A stretch of DNA of 64,000 nucleotides from Ceratopteris richardii (GCA_020310875.1 CM035412.1:133902773-133966772); one strand, 5' to 3'; positions 1-11,568 are shown, numbered from the stretch's first letter. Made by a program: numbers and translations. The notes: generated by a model not told the origin, from the sequence alone.

Positions 1-311
1 GTTCTTTCTGATGGTACGGACATAGAGCACCTTGCTAAGTAGGTTGATGTTTCCATCAAGTGCTTTTACATTTCTTGTCTTCTCCACCAGATTCCTTGTA
101 TCATCACCTTTTTGCACTTCATGCTTGTTCCTTGGTTCTTCTAATTCTAATAGGAGGGCCACATTTCCTGCCACATGATTTGAGCAGCTTGAATCTATGT
201 AGAAAACATGCTCATCAGATTTACCTTCTGACATTGTCATATTCATGAGAAGTAGAGAGTCTTCTTGATTTGAGTCTTCTGTGTAATTGTTGTAATGTCT
301 TCTCCCTTTGT
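1..311 (-). pseudogene. copia pol fragment (protease / GAG-pre-integrase region)
   Basis: Read on the minus strand, this encodes the stretch around LDGNINLLSKVLY, matching the corresponding part of the minus-strand copia remnant near 56320-56610 in this window. It is the linker between the retroviral-type aspartic protease and the GAG-pre-integrase domain. The fragment runs off the left edge and is cut at 311/312 by the LTR of another copia element, so it was the insertion target of that element. No open frame spans it. The family call rests on the internal match. Confidence 0.75.
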
Positions 312-1325
312 TGTTGGAACAAACCAATCACAAATTGGTGATTACAAAGAGCTTGAAGCAAGCTTATGATCAGATTGAAGTGAAAGAAGATGCTTGAGAA
401 AGTGAAGAGATTTCAGAAGTAAAGCCTGTATACATATGTATATTATAGTTGGAAATTCTTGTAACTTGAGTATAGATAATCCTTAGGATGATGAGGAGTA
501 ATGTAATAAACGTGAGATAAGTCTAAAACTATATGTATATAAGTCAATGATTTAAAGAAACATATGAGAAGAGTCATTTGAAGACAAGTGTCTTAGAGAT
601 AGATGTGAAGAGAGTTATCTTCAGAAAATAGTGACGAGCATTTCGTAGATTTCTCTAAGTCTGATCATGTGGATCAGAAATCCTTTTGTACACATCTAAT
701 CTGAAAGCTAAGGAAGCTATGTTCAAAGTTTTATGATCTAATTCCTTTCCTTCTCTAAGAATGATCAATAGGAACATTTGTATGTAGAATCTGTAGATAG
801 ACTTCTCAGAGTCGCGCACTTTTCTATGTCAATGTTTTGCTTAGATTTCAGTGCACAGTGTAAAGTTTTTAATGACTGAGCATTCAAAATATAAGTTAGA
901 AGGTAAGGAAGCTATGGCTAAAAGCATTTAGCAAAACGGGATCTGTGCTATGAGAAATCAACTTAAGTAGTTGACCATGTCAAAGTCACCGATTCTGGAA
1001 GATAGTTTTTGACATACTTTTGATCTTAAGGATCAAATTAAAGTTTTAATGATTCTTTTGAAGAACTAATGGTTGATATGATTGCGCAAAGGTAGTATGG
1101 AGATTTGTGCATCATTGGTTTGAAGAAATCTGAAGATACGTGCAGGTATTGAAGTCGATTTCTGAAGCAGACTTTCTGAAGAAGGAATTTCTTCACTCAA
1201 AGAAGTGCTAGTGAAAGTTTTGATAAATGAAGACAATATTTGTGTAAATTTTGATCCATAACTGATATAGAAGTGTTCTTAGATCAGTATAGATCAAACC
1301 TTTGGATATTAAGAGGTCTCCAACA
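312..1325 (+). repeat. 5' LTR of a truncated copia element (T1 family)
   Basis: It starts TGTTGG and ends CCAACA, giving the short terminal inverted repeat expected of an LTR, and is followed after one base by a TGGTATCAGAGC primer site. Long stretches resemble the LTRs of element T1 (10318-11345, 15742-16773), for example the blocks around GTGTAAAGTTTT and GCTATGGCTAAAAG, but it is clearly more diverged. No matching 3' LTR is present to the right, so the element is truncated. Confidence 0.85.
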
Positions 1326-1326
1326 G

Positions 1327-1338
1327 TGGTATCAGAGC
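1327..1338 (+). other. primer binding site (initiator-Met tRNA type)
   Basis: TGGTATCAGAGC directly follows the LTR after one base. This is the common plant copia primer site, complementary to the 3' end of initiator methionine tRNA. Confidence 0.85.
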
Positions 1339-1555
1339 TGAAGGTGCAATACAAGTGAAGTAAAGGTATTGGAAGTCCCGACTGCTACAGATATTGAAGT
1401 TCCTTCTAATTGAAGGTGGACAAGGACAAATTCTTGCAGATAACTTGCAGAAGTACAAAGTACGAGTTCAAAGGATAAAAAAGGATTGAAGCTTCATATC
1501 AAAGGTACACTTTATTATCATAAATCATAGTAATTGCAGACACAGAAGATCAAAG

Positions 1556-1759
1556 ATGGTAGAAAGCTTGCAGATTGATAAGCTAGATAGGGAGAACTAT
1601 CCAGCTTGGTCCATGAGGATGGAGGCACACCTCATGAGCAAAGATTTGATGGCATTCATTACAGGAGAAGAAGAAAAGCCTGAGTTTGTAGATCCTAGTA
1701 TTAACACTAAGTCACAACAAAGGAGAACAAAGACATGTTCTCTATTCCTTTTTACCTAA
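1556..1759 (+). pseudogene. truncated copia gag N-terminus
   Basis: The ATG at 1556 opens a frame whose first ~50 residues closely match the start of the T1 gag-pol at 11569 (KLDRENYP, WSMRMEAHLMSKDL, ITGEEEKP, DPS). Homology stops around 1712, and after about 15 unrelated residues the frame ends at 1759. The remaining gag and all of pol are missing, so this is an internally or terminally deleted element. It cannot encode a functional capsid protein. Confidence 0.85.
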
Positions 1760-2355
1760 AGACCATGATATCAAGCAGTAAAGCAGGCATTTTACAATAT
1801 CTAGAAAGCATCACTTGTTCTTTCTTGTAAATATTGATTAGAAGCTTGATCCCATATCCCAAGTAGTCAAGATAGGTATGTTAAAATACTTGGTGCCATG
1901 AAAACTAGTTGTTCAGCATGATCAAGAATCCCACATCATGATCTTTGACAAGAGATTAGAGTTGAAGGTAAAAGTAAGAGTTTGGGAAGCTCCTTCATTA
2001 CATCTATAACCTCAACAAGCACAGATTATAGCTGATTAAAAGCTACTCGAAAATCAGAGTACATGTGTTGCAAAAATCGGAACATTTTAACAAGGCAATT
2101 AAGATCATCCCCTTTGTATAGTTAAGATCGTCATTGAATGCTGGGCCATATTCAAAGAATATGAAATAAATTTCACAAAAGCATTCCCAAGAAAAGATTA
2201 TAATCAACAAAATTATACTAAGAAACATTCACACGTTCATCAGAGAAATGCTCAAGATAAGTCAAGCTTAACACAAAGTGGAAGCAGAACTCGGCATTAT
2301 ATTTCTATTAAAATGATGTTTTACATTTCATGTGTTTTACAAGAGTAATATGAAT
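1760..2355. other. no gene recognised
   Basis: About 600 bases between the truncated copia gag and the stop codon of the methyltransferase gene. No copia protein homology, RNA gene or repeat array is visible. The right part should include the 3' UTR of the minus-strand methyltransferase gene, but I see no clear canonical AATAAA on that strand. Confidence 0.5.
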
Positions 2356-5300
2356 CTACAATAGAAGCTGATCATAGCTTTCCTCAGGCTCAAGCATAAT
2401 GGGATCCTCTGGAACATTAGAACACATCTCCTGCCTCTCTTGCTCCAAGATTGGCTCTTCAAGGTCAGCCATGTCCCCCGGTTCATCTGCAAGTGGGGGA
2501 ACAGGCTCCCTTGAAGCTGGTTGCAATCTCTCCATGTCTACAATGTGCTTCCTTCCAACCTCTTGGTCTTCATCTAGGCATTCATTCAGCCCATTGATTT
2601 TCATTCTAATGAAGCTCACTTGAGCTTCATCCTTCTCCACAGATATGCAGTGCCTAAACATCTTTAAGGAGCAAGCCAGAGTCGTTCCTGAAACAGCAGA
2701 AAACCACTTAGAGGCCAATCAACATTGTGACTAATGAAAATTGTTAAAATTGAAATTACCGGTGCCCGAAAAAAGGTCTAGGACCCAGTCATCATCATTG
2801 GAGAGTAGTTGAAGCAATCTCATTATGAGCTTTTGTGGCTTCTGATAGGGGTTCACCAATGTCCTGTCCCCAGCTACATGACAAAGTTTCTTGGTAACGG
2901 CTGGGAACATGAGCACATTTGAGATCCCATTCTCATTGCAATGCTCCCTGACTCTCGTTTTGCTTACTTCATCATAATAGCCAACTGTAATGCATTCAAT
3001 GGAGCTCACAAACCTATGCAAAGGAGTATGATTGACGTTTGTCTTCACCCTGCCAACAAGAACTATAAGTGACAGAGAGCATCATTAAATCCATGGAGAT
3101 AGAAAGAAGATTACTTACCACGTGAGGAACTCCACAGCATGACATCTTGCCTTTAGAGCAGTTGAAACAGAGAAAGACTGGTCTCTGCTATGGAAAATTA
3201 CTATCCTCCAAAGAGGAGACATAGTCAAATCTACAAAATCAGTGACCATCTTCCAAATCTGAGGGTGTTTGAAGGGTTCATCGTCATTAACTGATCCCAA
3301 CATCCTAAATCCATAGGGTATGTCTGCTATGAGAAGGGAGAAATGCTTTCTAGGCACAACAGAACAAATGTTATTTACATCACTACAGAATACATTGTAA
3401 TATACAGGCCTAAGGGGGTCTAGGGGATTGGAGAAACATTTCAGATCAGGTTCATCATCAAAATCAATCTCCTTGGCTTTCAGTCTGGTTTTCTCATGCC
3501 TTGCTCTTTGAATGTGAGCCAGGAATGCAGGGGGGCAATCATCTACTAGCTCTGCAGACTTACTTTTCTTTGGTTTCTGCAGAATAAAGTGGAAAGACAA
3601 TTAAATGAGCTCTTCAATACAGCAAACGAAACATAAGGAATCAATGCATGGCATCGATTTCGTGTGTGGGTCGATGCCAGGCATCGACTTTCTATTGAAA
3701 GTTGATGCCTGGCATGGACTTTGGGACATAAGTCGATGCCTGGCATTGACTTATGCCACGAGGTCGATGCCAGGCATTGACTTATGCCCCCAAGTCGATG
3801 CTAGGCATCAACTTATGCCACGAGGTCGATGCCGGGCATCAACTTTTGGCACCAGGTCGATGCCAGGCATCGACATCTAGCAGTAAGTCGATGCCAGGCA
3901 TCGAGTTCCTACTAAAATCCTGGCATCGAATTGGTTAGGTGAATCAAGGCATCTAGTCTAATAGCAAACCAGGCATGCTCTCTGAAAGAGAACCTACCCA
4001 ATCACGAAACAGGATAAAATATTCTGATAAAGCTTTGTAGGATGATGTAGTTGGATAGTCTGCTTGGACCTCTGTCCAAGAAAAGCAACCCAGCCTCTTC
4101 ATCATCACTTCCTAAATCTTCATGTAAACTTTATGACTACAGTCACAGAAATGAAAAAGAGACTAGGTTAGACCAGAAACATGGGAGGAGGGAAAAAGTA
4201 TGTGAGAATAACATACATACTTATTGAGCTCAGTCACCATCTCCTCCACGCTTAACTCCTTGGAGATTACCCTTGACAAAGTTGATATAATCAATGTATC
4301 ATCCTTGATTCCTTGAAGGGCCCTCCATGATGTCAGCTTCATGTCCTGAGGAGCCTCTTCAATTGAGAGGTCAACTTTCCTTCCCTTTCCCTTCAGATCA
4401 ACCTATGGGTCTAGCCTCGACTTCCGTTGCTTCTGGCCCTTAACCTCCTTGTTCTCCCACATTGTAAAAATTTTATCCTGCAGATCCCAGATCTCACCAC
4501 TTCTGAATGCCAGTTGAAACCATGGATCATATTTTCTCAAAGCATCAGACTTTCTATTCTCATCCAATGCAATTCCAACCTCAATAAGGCATTGCTTTCG
4601 TAGATTGGGATGTATTCTTCTAGCTTCGATCACGAGACAATCTTCATATTCATGCAGGAAGAACCGAATTCTCTCTATGGAGGATATTTTTTGCCTGTAG
4701 TCATTGTCATTGTTGTGATCCCAAGCAAGAAGCTTGGCTTCCTCAGTTGTAATACCAACATATATCTTGCACTCTGCATACCTAAAGAGGAATGTGGTGG
4801 GGTGCTCCTTCACTAGCTGTCTACGGGCCTCTGCAGAGTGTGAAACACCAATCACATTATATGTATAATCCTCAAACAAACCCTCATTGAACTCCTCCAC
4901 AGAGCTGCACTCATTCGGACCCACCATGACAAGGAAAGGCACAACAGTAGCATGAGGATTTATTTTCATTTTCTTCTTAAGATTCTGCACGTGCAAATTG
5001 TGTGGATCCCTGATCTCAAGGGGCCTCCTCCCTATGACTGGATCGATTGGTGGCCTATGGATGATATTGATTGGCAGGTGGAACAACTGCCCCTTCTTCA
5101 CAACTTTTCTTCTAGCTATGTCCTCCCTCATCTGGTTCTGCTCAGTACCAAAAACACCCGAGGCAAGCTCTCCACCAGGTGCAACTATTATATCCTCAGA
5201 GCTAGAGCTTGAGTCAAAAGACTCCTCATCAGCAATTCTCTTCTTTTTCTTCAGGAACTTTTTCTGCACGGACTGCTTACCCCTTGCCTTTACAGGGGTT

Positions 5301-6734
5301 GTCATCTTCTGTTGTGTTGGCATGATGTTGCCTTGGATCCATGGCATCAAGTCCTTGATAAGATTCACTGATTCCCTGCATATCTTTGCAAGCCTCTCTG
5401 GAACATAGCACTCTGGGCACAAGAAATCCATCTTGCATATAACATTTCTTAAACCTTTCGATGTCTCTACCAGGACAAGGAGGTTGTCAGAATCCTCATC
5501 TTCATAATCCAATTTGAACACAAGGCCATACTGAAAACCCTGTGTTGTCGTGATCTTTCCTCTCCCATACGCCCCTGCAAACATAAGTAGGACTACATTC
5601 TTTTCTTCCACATACTGAAGGCACCACTCCAGGTTTGTCGTGTCCCGGAGTGGACAATCTGTCCTTAAGACCTCTACGTCCCTCGACCTTTCCTTCCTAA
5701 GTGCATCATCCTCAGGAATTTTGATGCTACTCTGTCCACCAGAGGGCATTCCAACCGGATTGCTGGCCTTCTGAGAGGATAAGGATGCAATGTTTTTCTT
5801 TGGTTTTCCTTGGTGACCAATGCCTCTCTCACGTTGCTGATCCACAGAGCTCATTGTCACTTTCAGCTTCTTGAAGGGCCTCTCACTTTTGGACTCAGCA
5901 TCCCTGAAAGGGCTTGTAAATATGAGCGCATACGTTAATGTTTTTTCAAGGGTCCAAGTCAATGCCAGGCATCAACTTGTAGGTGCAAGTCGATGCCAGG
6001 CATCGACTTTGTGTGCAAGTCGATGCCAGGCATCGACTTGAGGGTGCAAGTCGATGCCAGGCATCGACTTGAGGGTGTAATTCGATGCCTGGCATTGACT
6101 TGCACCCTCAAGTCGATGCTTGGCATCGACTTGGAACCTCAAGTTGATGCCTGGTATCAACTTGCACCCTGAAGTCGATGTCTGGCATCGACTTGCACCC
6201 TGAAGTCGATGCCTGGCATCGACCTGCACACAAAGTCGATGCTTGGCATCGACTTGCACCTAAAATTCGATGACTGGCATCGACTTTCCACCCTAAAGTC
6301 AATGCCTGGCATCGACTTTCATGCCACATTCGATGCCATGCATCGAATTGAGGCTGCAATTTGATGCCAGGCATCGAATTTAAGTGAAAGTCGATGCCTG
6401 GCATCGACTTGAGGGTGCAAGTCGATGCGAGGAATCGAGTTGGACCCACCCAAAGTCGATGCCCGACATCGACTTGCACCTAAAAGTCGATGCCTGGCAT
6501 CGACTTACACCATTAAGTCGATGCCTGGCATTGAGTTATACCCTCATTAGACCTATATTTTATGAGCTAAGAAAAATAAAAACCTAAAAAGCATACTATC
6601 TACTCAAACATACAAAAGGAATCTTTAAGGAATCTTTTTTTGTGGTATGATTTTGTCTACCTCTTGGTACTCTTGCCAACATTCTTCTTCTCCATGAGAG
6701 TTGCCTTGCTGGTTTGCTGAGCTCTGTGCTCCAT
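2356..6734 (-). CDS. ParB-like / class-beta DNA amino-methyltransferase fusion, six exons, one in-frame stop
   Basis: Exons on the minus strand: 6734-6661, 5903-4217, 4111-3998, 3576-3119, 3049-2760, 2687-2356. Every junction is GT-AG and the phases (2,0,0,2,1) agree, giving 985 codons including the stop. Residues ~234-252 are a Lys-rich NLS-like stretch. Residues ~298-442 resemble the ParB/sulfiredoxin fold (IGRRPLEIRDPH, VIGVSHSAEARRQL, TTEEAKLLAWDHN). Then come methyltransferase motif IV DIPYGF (710-715), motif X NPYQKP (844-849) and the SAM-binding motif I DLFSGTGTT (869-877), which is split by an intron. The order IV-X-I defines class beta (CcrM-like; Pfam N6_N4_Mtase). The family methylates adenine N6 or cytosine N4; the base here is unresolved. 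The only lesion is TAG at 4405-4403 (codon 525), so this is a young pseudogene, a polymorphic null, or an error. The start was chosen because the short ATG exon matches phase and lies below a TATA box. Confidence 0.85.
3643..3944. repeat. palindromic minisatellite in intron 3 of the methyltransferase gene
   Basis: About 9-10 degenerate units with ~31-base period. The core is GTCGATGCCWGGCATCGAC, an almost perfect inverted repeat around a single W, flanked by AA/TT so the palindrome reaches ~23 bases. Spacers between cores are 6-9 bases (such as TATGCCACG). The array fills most of the 421-base intron at 3997-3577. Open frames across it (MPGIDL-type repeats) are by-products of the repeat. Confidence 0.9.
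5953..6538. repeat. palindromic minisatellite in intron 1 of the methyltransferase gene
   Basis: About 19 units with 30-31-base period and the same GTCGATGCCWGGCATCGAC core as intron 3. Spacers tend to read GAGGGTGC or GCACCCT, so whole units appear in both orientations. The array occupies most of the 757-base intron (6660-5904). Many units are perfect hairpin sequences; others carry one to three changes, often in both arms. CCWGG at the centre is a CHG-type cytosine context. Confidence 0.92.
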
Positions 6735-6801
6735 GGCTATCTATGCTATGTTGCTCTCTCTTGCTCGTGGATTTTGAAAATGAGAATGATCTCCTCCTCT
6801 G

Positions 6802-6810
6802 CTATTTATA
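6802..6810 (-). promoter_or_regulatory. TATA box of the methyltransferase gene
   Basis: On the minus strand the sequence reads TATAAATAGC, a strong plant TATA box, about 70 bases upstream of the ATG at 6734. A start site ~30 bases downstream would leave a 5' UTR of roughly 40-45 bases. Confidence 0.7.
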
Positions 6811-7948
6811 GGCAATTGGGTAACTTGAACGAGAGACTAACTAGATCTAATTGAATGAATCCAGTTGCTAACTATATCAGTCAACTTATCTAACCAGGAA
6901 ATACCACTCACACAAATAGGCTGTTTCACCTCGACTTTAGTGAAATATTTATAGAACCTTGCAACTATTTATATACATTTGCATGTAATTTACACTTCAA
7001 TGGCAAGAGTATGGTATATACATGAGGAAGTCTAATCTCATGTATAAATTGTTTCTTAGAATCTCTTGCTTGGGAAAAAATCAAGTCTAAGTTGTGTTGA
7101 ATATGGGAGATTAATGACATCTTTAGAGTGTTATTCTTCTCACTTCAGTTCATATTCACATTTATCTTGTAACACATTGTTGAAAAGGAAAATCAATGTA
7201 TGAATAAACGTTCAACAAAGAACTTTGGGGTCCAAACGTCTTGAACAACAAAATAGGTTGGTAATTTCAACAAAATAGGTTGGTAATTTCAAACGTCACT
7301 CATTGTCTTTGCAGAAAAGAGAAAATCAAATGAAGTTATTCATAGCATCCAACGTTCAGGAAAATCATAGATTTAAAATTCATTTGAAAATCTTTTGTAA
7401 CAAGCAGTTTGCCACGGATATAGCTTTTACACATAATTCTTACAAATACTTTTCCATGTACCTCTTTTACACATAATTCTTTCTTAATCTACTTTCATAT
7501 ACCTCTTTGAGATCTAGCCAAGACCACAATAAAGCCTAATCCTTGAAATCTTAACCAAAGGTAAAATTTCTTCTTGTAAAGTCTCCAATGGTACTACTCC
7601 AAACAATTTTAATATCTAATCCAGTTGGAACTCAACTTGGATATATTTTGATTCACTCATAATGCTACGACTCAATGACTCATATCTAGTTAGAAATCAA
7701 CTGTGTATCTCATCTTTCAAAAGTGAATCAAATCTTTGGTTCCCTTATTAGTGTATATCTGAGTAATTAAGTACTTTAATTTTAGGCTTTAATGTAATTT
7801 GATGTTTAATGCACTTTAATGTACTTTAATGAACTTTTGATTTCATATCTACTTGATGTGACATTTGATGTGGCATCTTCACTTGATCTCGGATTTCTAC
7901 TTATTTAAAAAGGTGATTCATCTTCAGTCTTCTTTGAACTGAGTGAAG
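6811..7948. other. divergent intergenic region between the two host-like genes
   Basis: AT-rich spacer separating the divergent starts of the methyltransferase gene (minus) and the DUF7869 gene (plus). I see no coding homology. A 22-base direct duplication lies at about 7247-7290 (AAATAGGTTGGTAATTTCAA twice). A TATA-like TATTTAAAA at 7902-7910 is placed to serve the rightward gene. The region may hold promoters for both genes. Confidence 0.6.
7902..7910 (+). promoter_or_regulatory. possible TATA element of the DUF7869 gene
   Basis: TATTTAAAA lies 39 bases before the ATG at 7949. The implied 5' UTR would be very short, so this is a weak call. Confidence 0.35.
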
Positions 7949-10317
7949 ATGAGCTCAATCTTTTCAGTGGATGCTTGGGCATCAGCTTCCTCTGCTCATA
8001 TTGATACAGTTTCGGATTCATTGTTCTCAGTTGACCCTTTCCACATAAGTGATGATCCCTATGGTTTAGAATGTGCTGATGATTCTATGTTTTCTGTTGA
8101 GTCATTTAAGTTATCCAATTCACAGTGCAATGCTGCTCAGCCAAATGCACCTCTTGATCTCCCATCTGATCCAACCATTGATCTCCCTTCTGACTCAAGT
8201 GCATGTGGAGCAACAGAAAAGCGAAGCAAGCTCAATCTACGTTTTAAAAGAAGGCCTTGTGAAGTAAGTCAAAAAAGATTTAAATTTCTTACTTCAGATA
8301 GACAGATTGCATTGGATATTATGAAGCATTGTTGTGGTTTGAAATGTTTGTACAATTTAGGAATGAAGAAACTAAAGCACCTAAGAGAGAAATTCCTCCA
8401 TTTAGATAGTGAAAGGCAGGATATATACCTTGTTTCTCGCATGCAAATGATTGAGGATAACATGTAAGTAACACATGTTGCTTTTGAATATTTCTTTAGT
8501 CAAGGGATGTGATGTTGTAGGGCTCCATTTAAAATTGCAATGGGTGTGGGAAATTTTAGAATACATAGGGTTCAACAGGGGCTTATGAATGGGGATCTCA
8601 TTTTGGATATGTTCCATGTTGGGACCAAAGGATCTGTTGGACGTCATGCAATGAATTGGATGATGAACTATTTTAGCTTGCATTGTGAGGTTATGCCTAC
8701 AACTGGAAGGTTGCACTTGTCAGATAACTTTACTCGTCGAGAGGTATTTCAAATATATAGAGAAGACATGGAAAATAGAAATGAGAAGTATGTGTTGTAT
8801 CGTCACTTTACTCGATTATGGAAGGAAGAGTTTAACAATGTGTCTATTCCTGGTAAAGTTAGAATGGGTGAATGTTCAATTTGCACCACTTTGAAAAACA
8901 TGGCAAAGGGGGCTACAACACCACAGGAAAAGGATAATTTTAAAAACCTTCTTAACAACCATCGTGAGAGTCAAGCTTTAGAGAGCAAGAAAGAAATTCA
9001 TCGTAGAAGTAAAGCACTCAGAAATCTGGAGCGTTATATGTGTTTGTTGATCGATGGTATGGATAAAAAAAAACTTGTTTGCCACATTTTTATCGCATCC
9101 CTAAGGACATTGGAGATGAAGTCCTTGTGCAAATGCATTTGGTTGGTGCTTTGGTATACAATGGAACTGTAATGTCCAAGGTTTTCTTCACATATCCGAA
9201 TGTGCATAATGATCCAAACCTTACAGTTACTGTCATTCATTGTGTTTTGCAATCATGGAAGGATCTTTTGCCACCAACTCTATATTTGCAACTTGATAAT
9301 ACTACAAGAGAGAATAAAAATTCTACAATCTTTGGATATTTAAGCATGCTTGTTGAAAAACAGGTATTTCAGAAGGTTAGGGTAAATTTCCTTCTGGTTG
9401 GCCACACTCATGATCACATTGATCAAATGTTCATTACTTTCTCTAAGAAGTTGGCACGTAACAATGCTTTTACTCTTCCAATTTTATATGAGCTGATTTC
9501 AGAAGCATATACTCCAAAACCAGAAGTTCAAAACCTCACACAGATTTATAACTTTAAGCACTTTTGCTCAATGGGCCTTGATAACAATGCTAAGGTTTTG
9601 GCTCCATTGCACAATATTAGTTTCAACCATGTATTCTTGATGAGGAGGGTTGATGAAATAACCCTTTTATTTGCAAAGCAGTATTCATCTTCTCCTTGGT
9701 GGGAGCCTAAAGAGGGATGCAGATTCTTATTGCAGGTGCCTAATTTGTCTACAGTGTATGGTGCAGAACAATCACCATATGAAGATAAAAAATAATACAG
9801 AAAGATGTGGAAATGTGGTTGATCAAAGTAAAAGCTGGATGCATGCACTCATTGAAAAGAAGAGACATATTGAGCGTGCAAAAAAATATGTTGGAGATCA
9901 AGATGTATCTTGGTGGGAGGACTTTTTCATTCATCAAGAAGAGATTATACAGTATACAATTGCAGGTCATTGGCCAGTTGATGTTCCATTCACATGGGAT
10001 TTTTGTACACAAAGATCTGTGAATGTGGCCCAAGCATGTAATGCAGATGCACTTCAAAGTTTTATACATCCACCAGAAAGAAATATTTATGTAGGCCCAA
10101 GGATGAGAAAACAGGCAGAAGCAAGATGGCAAGGAATTTTAATAGAGATAAATGTTGGAACACTTATTGCAGTACTTGCTGATGGTGATGAGGGCATGAT
10201 CCTGTAGAATTTGGTATGTACGTGGATGAAGATAGAGCTCTTGTGGATATAGAAGAAGAAGAAGAGAGCTCTCAACAGTATGAGACTGAATCAAGTGCAT
10301 CAGATGATGAGGGTGTA

Positions 10318-11345
10318 GGTGCATGCCAATCATCAATTGAAGGTTTATGAAGAAATGAAGTCAAGAAATTAAGAAGAGAACAAATTCAGAAGTTTGAAGG
10401 AAGGACATACTCAGAAATTCAAAGCTATGTACACATATGTACATTAGTTCAGATATAGGTGACTCACACTTTTGATTAGTCATAAGTTTGTACATATTTT
10501 CCTATAAATGGTTTTGAAAAAGTCGGGGCATGTAGAAGAGAGAATAGGAAGAGAGAAATGAGATGTAGAAAGTGTCATTGGACACAAGAAAGTTAGTTGA
10601 GTTACTTCCTCAATGTAGTTGTAACTTTTCTGAGTAATCAATGGAAATCTTGCGCCCGATGTTTTGGTGTCTGCTACTTCTGTAGTTAATCTTTTGAGAA
10701 ATCCTTCTGAAGATATCTAAGTCCATAGTTAATCAATCTATGGCTAGAATTTGAGAGTCTAATTGTCATCAGGTTAAGAGAATTTTGCATAGGAACATTC
10801 ATATGTGAAGATGTTCTGAGAGTCAACAAAACTGGCATAGATTTCATGTTCAGAGAAATGAACATTGCTCAGTGCATGGTGTAAAGTTTTATACAAGTGA
10901 GGGCTTAAAATCTAAGTTGAAAGGTAAGCCATCTATGGCTAAAAGATCTTGATCAAACGGGTTCGACATTGGGAGAACTATAGCTAAGAAGTTACAGGTG
11001 TCAAAGTCGCTACTGCAGAGAAGGTGTTTTACACATAGGTAAATTGTTTGTATGATTTCTCAGAGTATACTGAATCATTTGCAGAGATTTAAGTTGGAGA
11101 AGGTGCGCAACCTTAAGGCGAAGCATTGTGCAAAGTTTTATTAAAAACTTTACAGGATTGATTAGTCAATGAGTGATTAATCTGCAGTAGATTTTTCAGA
11201 AAAGTGATTTCTTCACAGTTAATCAATTTCTTGGTAATGTTATAGTGGATTTCCAAAATTATGTGGAGTCGAAAGTTATTCTTGGTCTAGAGGTGGTCTA
11301 ATACCAAGGATAGCTTGTTCTTTTGGAGATTAACACTCTCCATCA
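10318..11345 (+). repeat. T1 5' LTR
   Basis: Matches 15746-16773 base for base apart from about 20 substitutions and no visible indels. It ends CTCCATCA and is followed by one base and then the primer site. The four bases TGTT expected at the left end are missing or overlap the target duplication. Confidence 0.92.
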
Positions 11346-11346
11346 G

Positions 11347-11358
11347 TGGTATCAGAGC
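11347..11358 (+). other. T1 primer binding site
   Basis: TGGTATCAGAGC, one base after the 5' LTR; initiator methionine tRNA type. Confidence 0.9.
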
Positions 11359-11568
11359 AGGTTGTGTCAAAATTAAGGAAAGGAAGACTCCGACTGCTGC
11401 AGATATACAAATTCTACATCTTGAAGGTTCAGAAGGATAAAGTGTTGAAGAAAGATTGAAGGGAGACACGCAAAGATTATCAAAAGGATCAGAAGAAGCA
11501 ACACTCGAAGTTAAGGTACATTTATTTCTTGAAAAGTCTAAAGTTTTGAGACTACAGGTGAAGCAAGG

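Noticed and set aside
3605-3938. Open frames encoding repeated MPGID-type peptides (also 5972-6587)
   Set aside because: They arise from the periodicity of the minisatellite and have no start context or homology outside the array.
3643-6538. CRISPR-like arrays (palindromic ~23-base repeats with short spacers)
   Set aside because: Spacers are only 6-9 bases and themselves repeated, repeats are degenerate, the arrays lie inside spliced introns of a plant gene, and no cas genes are present.
2356-6734. Bacterial contamination as the source of the methyltransferase
   Set aside because: Five phase-consistent GT-AG introns, a TATA box and adjacent plant retrotransposons argue for a nuclear eukaryotic gene.
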